From SKLM01 sp964542755 (lineage in GTDB: Bacteria; Chloroflexota; Anaerolineae; B4-G1): a DNA stretch of 64,000 nt. Positions 9,556-17,851 of this stretch are shown piece after piece. Position 1 is the stretch's first letter; each line of letters starts with the position of its first letter. The notes beneath the pieces were generated by a model. It worked only from the letters and a program-made list of their open reading frames with translations. It searched no databases and was not told the DNA's origin. The stretch lies in NCBI GenBank assembly GCA_964542755.1, contig CAZIWL010000005.1:1-64000 (forward strand). The letters run 5' to 3'. The position numbers were made by a program, and so were the translations under genes.

Positions 9556-10848
9556 TCAGGCCCGCGTCACCACATTCAACTCAGGCAGCAAGATGTACGG
9601 CAGCTGCATCCCTCCATACACCCACTCGGACTCGCGGCTCAAGGCTTCGATCTGCTGCAAGTCCTCGTAGATGTTCCCCGCGATGGACACGTCCTTCACG
9701 CGCCCGACCACCTCGCCAGCCTCGATCCTGAACGCCAGGCTCAGGTTGTTGGAAAACGCCCCGCTGATGACGTTGCCCTGTCCCAGACCCAGGGGCGACT
9801 CCACGAGTAGCCCGGTGTCGATACCTGCAATCAAATCATCTACCGAACGGTCGCCACCCTCGATTACCATGTTCGAGAAGGAGGGCGACGGCGGCGAGAA
9901 GAGCCCCCGTTCCCCACTGCCCGTCGGCTTGGCGGACGCCAGCGCCGCCGTCTTCAAATCGTAGATGAATCCGGTCACCCGTCCCCGGTCGATCAGCACG
10001 TTGCGCCGGCGCGGAACGCCCTCGTCGTCATGAGACCCGCTGCCGGGCCGTCCATTCAAGGTCGGATCGTCGACCACCGTCAGGCTCTCGTGGAAGAGCT
10101 GCCCGCCCACACGGCCCGCCATCGGGCTGATGCCTCGGTAGGCGTTCTTTCCGTTCAGGCCTTGGAGCAGCGGGAGCGCCAGCACAGGCGCGCCGCTGGG
10201 GGCAAACAACACCGGCATCCGACCTGATGAGAGGCCGGCCGACTTCTGCGCCATCCGGAGCTTGCGAGCGACACGCTCCACAAACTCCCGGTATGAATCA
10301 TCAGCCTGAGCCGTGGTGAAGTACTCGAAAAGCGTCACCACGTCGTCGCCGCGCACCCGCTCAACCTCAAGCATGATGGAGAGTGGGGAACGAGTGACTA
10401 CAGCTTCGCTGCCCCGGCTGTTGCGCACCATCGTCCGCCGGACGCGTCGCGTCAGGTCGACCCGCACGTTGGCTTGCCCGTCGGCCTCCCGCACGGTCTC
10501 GATCATCTCCATACCCATCTCGATCAGTCGGTCGATGGCAAGGTTAGCCAACTCGGGATCGTAAACCCTAACGTCAGGCCCCGAAGCAGACTCCGGAAAC
10601 CGAAGCGGGACCTGGTCCCCGTAGCGTGCCGATGCCAGGGCGTTCTCCACCAGCCTATCCTCGGCTGCCACATCGCTGGACGCTGCGAAGCCCAGCCTCC
10701 CGTCCATCAGGACGCGGACCGCCACGCCCTGCGTCTCTTCCACTTTGAAGGACTTCAGTTTATTCGCTTCGAATCCGATCTTGACGGCCTCGCTATCGAT
10801 CTCGAAGACCTCGGCCTGCTCAGCGCGCTCCGTCAGACGTTTCAGCAT
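9556..10848 (-). CDS. pmbA: PmbA/TldE-type metalloprotease homologue
   Basis: A 430-residue member of the TldD/PmbA (U62) family. Typical segments are the N-terminal KSFKVEETQGVAVRV, the central VLFAPSGAPVLAL and NGRPGSGSHDDEGVP, and a C-terminal VIEGGDRS region. PmbA lacks the zinc HExxxH motif and works as the partner of TldD, which is the gene just upstream on this strand. The start ATG 10848 sits after GAAGGAGGGAGG. Roles known for the pair include degradation of unfolded peptides and maturation of modified peptides; the substrate here is not indicated. The tldD-pmbA spacer contains the assembly gap. Confidence 0.9.
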   Translation of the reverse strand: MLKRLTERAEQAEVFEIDSEAVKIGFEANKLKSFKVEETQGVAVRVLMDGRLGFAASSDVAAEDRLVENALASARYGDQVPLRFPESASGPDVRVYDPELANLAIDRLIEMGMEMIETVREADGQANVRVDLTRRVRRTMVRNSRGSEAVVTRSPLSIMLEVERVRGDDVVTLFEYFTTAQADDSYREFVERVARKLRMAQKSAGLSSGRMPVLFAPSGAPVLALPLLQGLNGKNAYRGISPMAGRVGGQLFHESLTVVDDPTLNGRPGSGSHDDEGVPRRRNVLIDRGRVTGFIYDLKTAALASAKPTGSGERGLFSPPSPSFSNMVIEGGDRSVDDLIAGIDTGLLVESPLGLGQGNVISGAFSNNLSLAFRIEAGEVVGRVKDVSIAGNIYEDLQQIEALSRESEWVYGGMQLPYILLPELNVVTRA

Positions 10849-10964
10849 CCTCCCTCCTTCCACAGCGGGCGCGTCGAATCTCCGTCGTAATCCACCCGAA
10901 GAACAGCACCATGACCGCTCTGCTCGTCCGAGGGAGTACGCACCTCTGCCGCGGACGCCCGCAC

Positions 10965-11064
10965 NNNNNNNNNNNNNNNNNNNNNNNNNNNNNNNNNNNN
11001 NNNNNNNNNNNNNNNNNNNNNNNNNNNNNNNNNNNNNNNNNNNNNNNNNNNNNNNNNNNNNNNN
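10965..11064. other. Assembly gap of 100 N between tldD and pmbA
   Basis: Exactly 100 N. The 14 bases before it (10951-10964) and after it (11065-11078) are identical, GCGGACGCCCGCAC, so the two contig ends probably overlap or a tandem repeat lies here. Confidence 0.95.
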
Positions 11065-11130
11065 GCGGACGCCCGCACTCCCGTTTTCCGCTTGGTCTCC
11101 TGAATGGATATTGCTATGTTGTCAGAATTC

Positions 11131-12495
11131 CTACTCGCCACCGACCAAGACGTCTTGAATTCGCACGTGCGGTGCGCCCATGGACACCGCCAGGCCGCCC
11201 TGCCCTTTCCCGCAGCGGCCCCACTCGGCCCATTGGAAATCATCCCCCACAGCGTCGATGTGCTTCAACGTCACAAACAGGTTCCCGCTCAACACGACGT
11301 CCCGCACCAACTCTGCGATCCGTCCATCGCGGATCATGTACCCGTACGCCGCCGTAAATGAGAAGTTCTCGAGCGCAGTCTGTCCGCCGAAGGCGTCGCA
11401 GGCGTAGATCCCGCGATCAACGTCGGCAATCATCTCCTCAAATCCCGTCTCGCCGCCGTCGATGAAAGTGTTCGTCATGCGCACGATGGGCTCGTGGCGA
11501 TAGCTCGTCGCCCGCGCGTTCCCCGTGGGCGTCTCCCCCATTCGTGCCGCCGTCTGGCGGGAATGCAGCCGCCCGACCAGCACGCCGTCCTTGATCAGAT
11601 CTGTCCGCCCCGTCGGTGTTCCCTCGTCGTCGTACGGGTGCGTGCCGCGCAGCCCGGGAATCGATCCGTCGTCCCCGATGGTCAGGATGTCGCCGCCGAA
11701 ACGGCGTCCGAGGACCATCATCTCCTGCGCCTGGGGATTGTCGTAGACGAAATCGGCCTCCGAGAGGTGCCCAAAAGCCTCGTGGGCGAATACCCCGGCC
11801 ATTCTTGGATTGCAGACCACCGTGTACCGCCCGCCCTCCACCGGAGGCGCCGAGAGGAGATCGATCGCGCGCTGGGCCACGGTCCCCACCAGGTCATCGT
11901 GGCCGGTGACGGCGTCGAATCCGGCAACTTTGGAGACCGCCTCGAAGGCTCGCTGAACGTTGTTCCCCTCGCGAGCGACGGCGCTGAAGGCCACATTGAT
12001 CATCGGACGTTCCTCGGTGATGTAGGTTCCCTCCGAGTTGGCGAAGATCACGTGCTTGAACCTATCTACGTACGAGGTGTTGGTGTCCACGACTCGCGCG
12101 TCGAACGTCAGCAGGTTTTCATTGTAACGCTCCGCCAATGCCTTCTTGCGTGCTGTGTCGACTCTGCGGAAATCGTTCTCCAGGGAGACGGTGATCTCAT
12201 CCTCGGAGACCGGGATAGGGGCCAGGTCGACAGGCTCCGCCTCGATCGCCCTCGCCCCCTGATAGGCCTGCTGGACGCGGTGCTCCAGGTCGCTTAGATC
12301 GTTAAAGGAGGCGATGCCCCAGCCGCCGCCCCGGACCAGGCAGCGTACGATGCCCCCGCGGTCCATCAGCACGTCGGCGGTCTCAAGGTCCGGCCCGCGG
12401 AAGACCACGCGCGTCGTCTCACTCTCTTCCACGCGGATTTCTGTGTAGTCGGCCTGGCTGGAACGAAGGGCGGACGCTATACGATCTCTCATCAT
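11131..12495 (-). CDS. tldD: TldD-type zinc metalloprotease
   Basis: A 454-residue TldD with the zinc motif HEAFGH in VFAHEAFGHLSEADF near residue 235, preceded by YTVVCNPRMAGV and followed by GSIPGLRGTHPYDDEG. In TldD the two histidines and a downstream cysteine hold zinc, and the active site is enclosed in the TldD-PmbA heterodimer. It starts at ATG 12495 on the minus strand and is transcribed towards pmbA, forming an operon. Length is near the family average, and no disruption is seen. Confidence 0.92.
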   Translation of the reverse strand: MMRDRIASALRSSQADYTEIRVEESETTRVVFRGPDLETADVLMDRGGIVRCLVRGGGWGIASFNDLSDLEHRVQQAYQGARAIEAEPVDLAPIPVSEDEITVSLENDFRRVDTARKKALAERYNENLLTFDARVVDTNTSYVDRFKHVIFANSEGTYITEERPMINVAFSAVAREGNNVQRAFEAVSKVAGFDAVTGHDDLVGTVAQRAIDLLSAPPVEGGRYTVVCNPRMAGVFAHEAFGHLSEADFVYDNPQAQEMMVLGRRFGGDILTIGDDGSIPGLRGTHPYDDEGTPTGRTDLIKDGVLVGRLHSRQTAARMGETPTGNARATSYRHEPIVRMTNTFIDGGETGFEEMIADVDRGIYACDAFGGQTALENFSFTAAYGYMIRDGRIAELVRDVVLSGNLFVTLKHIDAVGDDFQWAEWGRCGKGQGGLAVSMGAPHVRIQDVLVGGE

Positions 12496-12578
12496 AGGGA
12501 ATCCTCACTGTCGACAGCCTGTGTCGCTATCAGCACGCTGGGCTGGGTGGGAACGCTTCTCCCTTCAGGTACGGGAAA

Positions 12579-13979
12579 TCAGCCGCTAAGCGCCAGGCCT
12601 AACTTGTGAATCAGTTTCTGGGGGGTGATCCTCTGGGCGCGTTCCCATTGACGGCCCATCCACCTTCTCAGGGCGTTCATCGGGGTGCGGCGCTGGCTCT
12701 CGGCCATGGCCCACTTGAGGAAATCATAGTCCTGCCCCTTGATCTTGGGCTCTGTGGGATTGCGCCGATAGGAATCATAGTCCACAATGCGGCTCAGATC
12801 GTGCTCAAGGGCGTAGGTGAAGAGATCGGTGCCGGGGTGGGGGGTGAAGAAAGCCGGGCTGTAGTAGTCAGGGTCGATTGCCTTCATCATCCGCACCGTG
12901 TCCATGACCTCGTCCTTTGTCTCCGTAGGGAGGCCCATCATGTAGTTGGCCCAGATCCGGATGTCATACTTGCGGCACACCCGGGCCGCCTCGAGGTTCT
13001 CTGCGACCGTCGTACCCTTGCGTATGAAATCGAGCACCCGGTCGTTCCCACTCTCAAAGCCGATGAAATAACCCCGCAGCCCGGCCTCGGCCATCCGTGC
13101 CACCATATCCTCGTGCTTGACGATGATGTCAGCCCGACTCTGGCAGAAGAAGGGCATCTCGAAGCCCTCCTCGATATAGGCTTCGCTGAACTCGGTAACC
13201 CAGGGGCGGTCCTCCGTCAGGCAGTCGTCGTGGAACATAAAAGACGCGATCTGGTACCTGTTGACAAGCTCGCGGAGTTCCGACATCACGTTGCCCACGC
13301 TGCGCCGACGCGTCCGCTTGCCAAAGAGGTAATCCTCACCGGGCTTGCAGAAGGCGCAATTGTAGAGGCAGCCTCGCCCGGCGATGATTGTCACGAACGG
13401 CGCTGGCAGCTCGGGCACGAAGGGGACCTCGGGCGAGTTCAGATCATAGCCCCACTCTCTCCACTCTTCCAGAAAGAGCTCCCGATCGGCAAAGGGAATC
13501 CCATCCAGATCCGGCGGCGCGCCCCGCAGCACCCGGTCTGTGGGCGGGTCCCCGGCCTCGATCAGACGCAGTAGGCGGGGGAAGGTCACCTCTCCCTCCC
13601 GCGTCACCAGGTAGTCCACGTGGGGAATCTGCAGTGCATCCTCGAGGGCGATCGTCACGTGCGGCCCTCCGATGACCGTCGTCAGCTCCGGCTTGAAGTC
13701 CTTGGCGATGGCGACGGCCTTCCTCGCCGGGTTGTAGTCGACGCTCATGAGCGTGATGGCCACGACGTCCGGGTCCCGCTCAACCAGCACATCTCGGAAG
13801 TGGTCCCAACTGGAGAGCGCCCGCAGGTCGATCAGATCGACGTCAAAGCCAGCCGCTTCGGCCGCCGAGCTGAGATGGGCCAGTCCGTGGGAGATCCAGC
13901 CTGCCTCCATGCCGCGTTTAAGCGAGTTGAAGCCCTGGCCCGCGATGCCTGGGTAGATCAGAGTCGTCTTGAAGCTCAT
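12579..13979 (-). CDS. B12-binding-domain radical SAM protein
   Basis: A 466-residue enzyme. The N-terminal half resembles a cobalamin-binding domain (AEAAGFDVDLIDLRAL, TVIGGPHVTIALED), and the radical SAM cluster motif is GRGCLYNCAFC near residue 203, followed by SFMFHDDCLTEDRPWV and IGFESGNDRVL, typical of the BchE/Elp3-like SAM fold. The substrate cannot be deduced; family members perform methylations, cyclisations or tRNA and lipid modification. It lies on the minus strand between the SufR-like regulator gene and tldD and may be cotranscribed with either. Confidence 0.85.
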   Translation of the reverse strand: MSFKTTLIYPGIAGQGFNSLKRGMEAGWISHGLAHLSSAAEAAGFDVDLIDLRALSSWDHFRDVLVERDPDVVAITLMSVDYNPARKAVAIAKDFKPELTTVIGGPHVTIALEDALQIPHVDYLVTREGEVTFPRLLRLIEAGDPPTDRVLRGAPPDLDGIPFADRELFLEEWREWGYDLNSPEVPFVPELPAPFVTIIAGRGCLYNCAFCKPGEDYLFGKRTRRRSVGNVMSELRELVNRYQIASFMFHDDCLTEDRPWVTEFSEAYIEEGFEMPFFCQSRADIIVKHEDMVARMAEAGLRGYFIGFESGNDRVLDFIRKGTTVAENLEAARVCRKYDIRIWANYMMGLPTETKDEVMDTVRMMKAIDPDYYSPAFFTPHPGTDLFTYALEHDLSRIVDYDSYRRNPTEPKIKGQDYDFLKWAMAESQRRTPMNALRRWMGRQWERAQRITPQKLIHKLGLALSG

Positions 13980-14087
13980 AGGTTGATTAGGCCTGATCGA
14001 GGGGGCCGAGATCCGATCACAGAGCCCGGCCGCTCAGTCGGGGCCAACGCAGAAAAGGCTATTCGGCGATGGCTCCTCCCGACCCCC

Positions 14088-14711
14088 TCAACTGTTATGG
14101 AGTCGGATAAAGTAGGTGCAGTGATGGGGTGGGTCTGCGATGCGCTCGAGCTCCGCCAAGCGGGGGCCGAGGAGCTCCGTCAACAGCGTGTGATCAATCT
14201 TGCACACCTCGCTATGTCGTCGGGCCACCCCTTCGTAGGGGCAGTTTGCCACGTGGACGAGGTATTGACCGTCGTCGTCTCTCTCCCAATGCGCCATATA
14301 CCCGCGAAGATCCATGAACTCCACAGCCACCACGACGCGTTCTTCGAAGCTGGCGCCTGTAGGAATCCTTACTTCGCTCGCTATACGTTTTCCAATCCGC
14401 GCCATCAGATTCTCTACTTCTTCCTCTGAGAGGTGCTCTCTGAGCTCAGCGAGGATCATGTCAGTCAAAGTCTCATATCGCTTCGGGAAGAAGTCACTCG
14501 CCTCCTCAGTCAACCTGTAGACGTGTTGAGGGCGTCCGGGAGCCTTGCGGTGGAGCACCTCGGGTGCTGCAACGAGCTTCTCCCTCCGCAGGGTGTCCAG
14601 GTGGTGACGGATGGTCACCGTGGTCAGGTCCAATGTACTGCTCAGTTCTTGTACGGTGGCCTGTCCTCGTTCCTTGAGGATGTTGAGTATCCGTTCTCGG
14701 GTGGCCTGCAT
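14088..14711 (-). CDS. SufR-like Fe-S-type winged-helix regulator
   Basis: A 207-residue protein with an N-terminal helix-turn-helix (ATVQELSSTLDLTTVTIRHH) and a wing rich in basic residues (RKAPGRPQHVYRLT). The C-terminal part has Cys in NCPYEG, SEVC (12 residues between) and HHC (27 residues further). SufR uses four Cys; the third position here appears to be Arg, so cluster binding would need three ligands. By family it represses Fe-S assembly genes, but no suf genes are in the window. A promoter at 14791-14819 drives it, and GTCAA/TTGAC inverted repeats around its -35 could be an autoregulatory operator. Confidence 0.75.
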   Translation of the reverse strand: MQATRERILNILKERGQATVQELSSTLDLTTVTIRHHLDTLRREKLVAAPEVLHRKAPGRPQHVYRLTEEASDFFPKRYETLTDMILAELREHLSEEEVENLMARIGKRIASEVRIPTGASFEERVVVAVEFMDLRGYMAHWERDDDGQYLVHVANCPYEGVARRHSEVCKIDHTLLTELLGPRLAELERIADPPHHCTYFIRLHNS

Positions 14712-14790
14712 GATCTTGCTCCCTCTCGTCTGTGTGTCGCTTGGCCCGGTCCACGCGCAACGCGGGTCCGCGCCAGCGATGAATGAGGCG

Positions 14791-14819
14791 ATTCTATCAC
14801 GCGCATGCTAATTTGTCAA
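14791..14819 (-). promoter_or_regulatory. Promoter of the SufR-like gene
   Basis: On the minus strand TTGACA (14814-14819) is followed after 17 bases by TAGAAT (14791-14796), about 80 bases before the start codon. GTCAA upstream and TTGAC at the -35 form a spaced inverted repeat. Confidence 0.7.
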
Positions 14820-14991
14820 ACAGACATCATTGTAATTGACTCGGCGGATGCGCACCGCCTGCTCTGAGGGTAAGTCGGGTGCCGTGCGTATCCCCTGGCG
14901 CCACTTTCTTCGCTGAGCCTGATTCTCGATTCCCGGCGGGTCGTTCGAGCGCCGGTGAGACCCTGTGTCGCTTGCTGCCGAGGAACCCTGT

Positions 14992-15020
14992 TTGCCCGTT
15001 TTTCGAAAGCGTTGTAGAAT
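14992..15020 (+). promoter_or_regulatory. Promoter upstream of the ferredoxin pseudogene and PSP1 gene
   Basis: TTGCCC (14992-14997), 17-base spacer, TAGAAT (15015-15020) on the plus strand. The rest of 14820-15180 shows nothing else I can name. Confidence 0.5.
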
Positions 15021-15180
15021 AGCTAAGGGTGTGCTGTAACGAAGGTGGATCACTGGTTGCGGGTAGCCCCGAGTCCATCCCCGGCGAGGGGCTGATGGTT
15101 TGTGAAGCGGTCCTTGCCCCAATGCACCATGTTGCACCGCATTATCGACAACTCCACGATGGCAAGCGTCCGACCCCGCG

Positions 15181-15262
15181 ACTATGGCCAACAAACGACT
15201 ATGGTTAGACGACTATGGTTAGCAAACAACTATGGCTAGCAGACAACTATGGCTAGCGAAAG
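15181..15262 (+). repeat. Tandem repeat carrying repeated ATGG start-like sites
   Basis: ACTATGG recurs at 15181, 15198, 15212, 15229 and 15246 with spacings 17, 14, 17 and 17. The later units share ACTATGGCTAGC. The last ATG (15249) opens the decayed ferredoxin frame. Confidence 0.8.
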
Positions 15263-15759
15263 TGTTGTTTCGATGAGCTCTCAGAATCGCAGCTATGGGA
15301 CCCGCGATACGCCGGAAACCCTACCGGAGCGGGATAGCGGTCGGGCCATGAACGGTCTCACCATCCAGTATCCCGACGAGGTGCCTCTCCCCGGAGCGTT
15401 TCTGCGTCTTGCCCTTCCACGTCTTCGATCCGGAGACGGGCAAATCGCGCTGCGTGGCCTGCGAGATGTGTCCTCGAGGATGCCCACCGTAGTGCAGTTG
15501 GATCAAGCCGGGAAAGGAGCCGGAGCCCGTGGGGGAGGCTGGGGCGCCCAGTGAGTTCTTCATCGACAGCGGGATCTATGTGTCGTGCGGGCTGTGCGCT
15601 AAGGTCTGTCCCTTCGATGCCATTATGATGGATCATGACAATGAGGTCGCTCCCTACGAACGGTATGAGAGCTCCATCTGGGGTGTGGATAAGCTATCCA
15701 GACCTCATTCGTGCGGCGTTCAACGCCACCTCTCTGGCTATCCAGAAGGGGCCTTCTGA
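15249..15759 (+). pseudogene. Decayed NuoI-like 2x[4Fe-4S] ferredoxin
   Basis: Pieces of a NuoI-like protein lie in order but in alternating frames: GLTIQYPDE (frame of 15249), then PFHVFDPETGKSRCVACEMC (from 15412), VVQLDQAGK back in the first frame (from 15489), EPVGEAGAPSEFFIDSGI with CGLCAKVCPFDAIMM (from about 15520), and DLIRAAFNATSLAIQKG after about 15695. At least four frame changes are needed, and the first ligand of the second cluster is Tyr (GIYVSCGLC). Sequencing error is unlikely to give so many changes next to intact genes. It precedes the PSP1 gene and shares its promoter region. Confidence 0.75.
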
Positions 15760-15779
15760 TCGTGCGCCGGAATAGCGCC

Positions 15780-16625
15780 ATGGGTCATTCGAGCAACGAA
15801 TCGACGCTCTCGGACTTCAGCGAGACACTGATTGCCGGTGTCCGATTCCAACCCTCGGGCAAGATCTACCACTTTGACGCCAGCAGGGTGGAGGATCTCC
15901 GCCCCGGTGATTTCGCCCTGGTGGAGACGGTGCGGGGCACCCAATTGGGTGAGGTCGTCACCGTTCGGCCACCGCGCAGGGGCGAGGATGTCAGAACTCT
16001 CAAGCCCATCAAGCGGCGGGCCACCGGCCGCGACCTGGCACTCCGCCAGTGGTGGCAGAAGCGCGAGGAGGAGACCCTGGAGCTGGCCCGCCGGGAGGCG
16101 GACCGGCTTGCGCTGCCAATCAAAGTCGTGGTGGCCGAGTATACCCTGGACGGTAAGCGGCTCACCCTCCTGTATGGTAGCGAGGAGCGGCATTATGACG
16201 TCAATGAGCTGGAGCGGCGTCTGCAGCGAGAGCTCAAGACCCGGGTGGAATTGCTTAAGATTGGTCCTCGCGATCAGGCCAAGCTGATGGGGGGTTGCGG
16301 CGCCTGTGGAGGTCCGCGCTGCTGTTCCCATTTCCTACCCGAGTTCACCTCTATCTCGATCAAGATGGCCAAGAAGCAGGGTGTCTCACTTCATCCCTCT
16401 GCGATCACGGGCATGTGTGATCGACTGCGCTGTTGTCTGCAGTACGAGTATGACCAGTACGTCGAGGCCCTAAGGAAGCTGCCCCGGCGTAAAAGACGGG
16501 TCAAGACGCCCTATGGCGAGGGGACAGTGATCGATCTCGTTCCCCTGAAGCACGCGGTCATCGTCAGCATCGAGGATCGCCGGGTTGAACTCTCTGTTGA
16601 GGAGGTGGAGCCTGTCTCGAGGTAG
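15780..16625 (+). CDS. PSP1-domain protein (YaaT/RicT family)
   Basis: A 281-residue PSP1 C-terminal domain protein. It has the family cysteine set: GGCGACGGPRCCSHFLPEF near residue 170 and GMCDRLRCCLQYEYDQY near residue 215. In Bacillus, YaaT (RicT) forms an Fe-S-containing complex with YlbF and YmcA that affects RNase Y; whether that holds here is unknown, since no partner genes are in view. The start ATG 15780 lacks a clear SD, and GTG 15762 in the same frame is an alternative. The C-terminal segment ends in a small beta domain (KTPYGEGTVIDL). Confidence 0.85.
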   Translation: MGHSSNESTLSDFSETLIAGVRFQPSGKIYHFDASRVEDLRPGDFALVETVRGTQLGEVVTVRPPRRGEDVRTLKPIKRRATGRDLALRQWWQKREEETLELARREADRLALPIKVVVAEYTLDGKRLTLLYGSEERHYDVNELERRLQRELKTRVELLKIGPRDQAKLMGGCGACGGPRCCSHFLPEFTSISIKMAKKQGVSLHPSAITGMCDRLRCCLQYEYDQYVEALRKLPRRKRRVKTPYGEGTVIDLVPLKHAVIVSIEDRRVELSVEEVEPVSR

Positions 16626-16785
16626 ATCCACTGTTGTCAGCCACCTGAGCTCACTCCGAAACCCTGCTGAGCCACAATGCGATGCATGGGTGATCTGACA
16701 CTTGGAATGCGACATCACACATCCGTCTGTAGGTCGGACGCGAAGCAGCTCGGGCCGCTGGCCCGATACCAAAGGAGATAGACAC

Positions 16786-17628
16786 ATGGAGACGATTCTA
16801 ACTGGAACAGAGGGAGAGGTACGTATCAGCCTTGAGCTCCCAACCGTGATCATCGGTGAGCGGATCAACCCCACCGGCCGGAGTTGGCTCACCAAGCAAC
16901 TGACCGAGGGGAATCTTGAGATCCTCAAGAGCGAAGCCTTGAAGCAGATTGAGGAGGGGGCTGATGTACTCGACGTCAACGTAGGCGCTGCGAGCGTCAA
17001 GGAAGTTGAGCTCTTGCCCAAGGCTGTCCAACTCATTCAGGAGACGGTCGGCGTGCCCCTATGCATCGACACCGCCGACAAGGACGCTCTGGAGGCGGCG
17101 CTGAAGGTCTATCAGGGTAAGCCTCTGATCAACTCGGTCAATGGCGAGGAGGCTAGCCTCCAGCGTGTCCTCCCGCTCGTTGCTGAGTATAATGCGGCCG
17201 TGATCGGGCTGGCCATGGACGATGACGGCATTCCGAAGGACCCCCAGAAGCGCCTCGAGATTGCCACAAAGATCGTCGAGCGCGCCGAGGCCCTGGGCAT
17301 TCCCCGCGAGGATGTCTTGATCGACTGCCTCGCTTTGACGGTCAGTGCGGAACCTGATGCGGCCGTTATCACCCTGGAAGCCATCGACTTGGTCAGGGAG
17401 GAGCTGGGCGTCAACCAGGCCCTGGGGCACAGCAACGTCTCCTACGGCCTTCCGGACCGTGACGTGATCAACCGTGTTGCCCTGGGGATGGTCATCCGTG
17501 CAGGTGTCAATGCCCCCATCGTCGACGCTGCGGAGGTCAAGCAGTCCATCCTGGCAGCCGACCTGCTGATGGGGCGCGATCAGTACGCCATGAACTACAT
17601 CAAGTACTACCGCCAGCACAAGGACTAG
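16786..17628 (+). CDS. Methyltetrahydrofolate:corrinoid methyltransferase (MtgA/AcsE-like)
   Basis: A 280-residue pterin-binding TIM barrel of the MeTr family: IIGERINPTGR near residue 20, ADVLDVNVGA near residue 60, VPLCIDTAD near residue 90, PLINSVNGE near residue 110, and GHSNVSYGLPDR near residue 210 are the expected pterin and corrinoid face motifs. ATG 16786 follows AAAGGAG. Its position directly before two MttB homologues suggests it moves the methyl group from the corrinoid protein to tetrahydrofolate, as MtgA does in glycine betaine demethylation. A corrinoid protein gene is not in the window, so this assignment is from family and context. Confidence 0.88.
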   Translation: METILTGTEGEVRISLELPTVIIGERINPTGRSWLTKQLTEGNLEILKSEALKQIEEGADVLDVNVGAASVKEVELLPKAVQLIQETVGVPLCIDTADKDALEAALKVYQGKPLINSVNGEEASLQRVLPLVAEYNAAVIGLAMDDDGIPKDPQKRLEIATKIVERAEALGIPREDVLIDCLALTVSAEPDAAVITLEAIDLVREELGVNQALGHSNVSYGLPDRDVINRVALGMVIRAGVNAPIVDAAEVKQSILAADLLMGRDQYAMNYIKYYRQHKD

Positions 17629-17639
17629 CGCCACGACGT

Positions 17640-17818
17640 GACGCTGCGGGGTCTGGGCGTACCCGCAACAGCCCAGGTCGCTGGAGAGTTCCTCTGCAAG
17701 ACGAGCGCTCCAGCCGATGATACGGCGCCGTTCTGAGCCACCTGGAACACGATAAACGGACCAACTGGCTGGGAAGCTTTCCTATCGAGATGAAAGGTAA
17801 AGCCTCCCAGCCTTTTTG
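17640..17818 (+). promoter_or_regulatory. Structured leader ending in a terminator before mttB-like gene 1
   Basis: Successive hairpins are visible: CTGGGC/GCCCAG, GCTGGAG/CTCCAGC, GCCG/CGGC and CCGTT/AACGG, then GGCTGGGA...GCTTT pairing with AAAGC...TCCCAGCC followed by TTTTT (about 17768-17816). It lies between the MeTr gene and the SD of the mttB homologue. The layout fits an attenuator or riboswitch, but I could not match it to a known class. Confidence 0.45.
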
Positions 17819-17851
17819 ATTCCTTAACGGAGGGAAACGGAGACGGTATCC

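Noticed and set aside
12606..13574. Long plus-strand frame opposite the radical SAM gene
   Set aside because: It is a shadow frame; the minus-strand protein has the complete CxxxCxxC motif and normal length.
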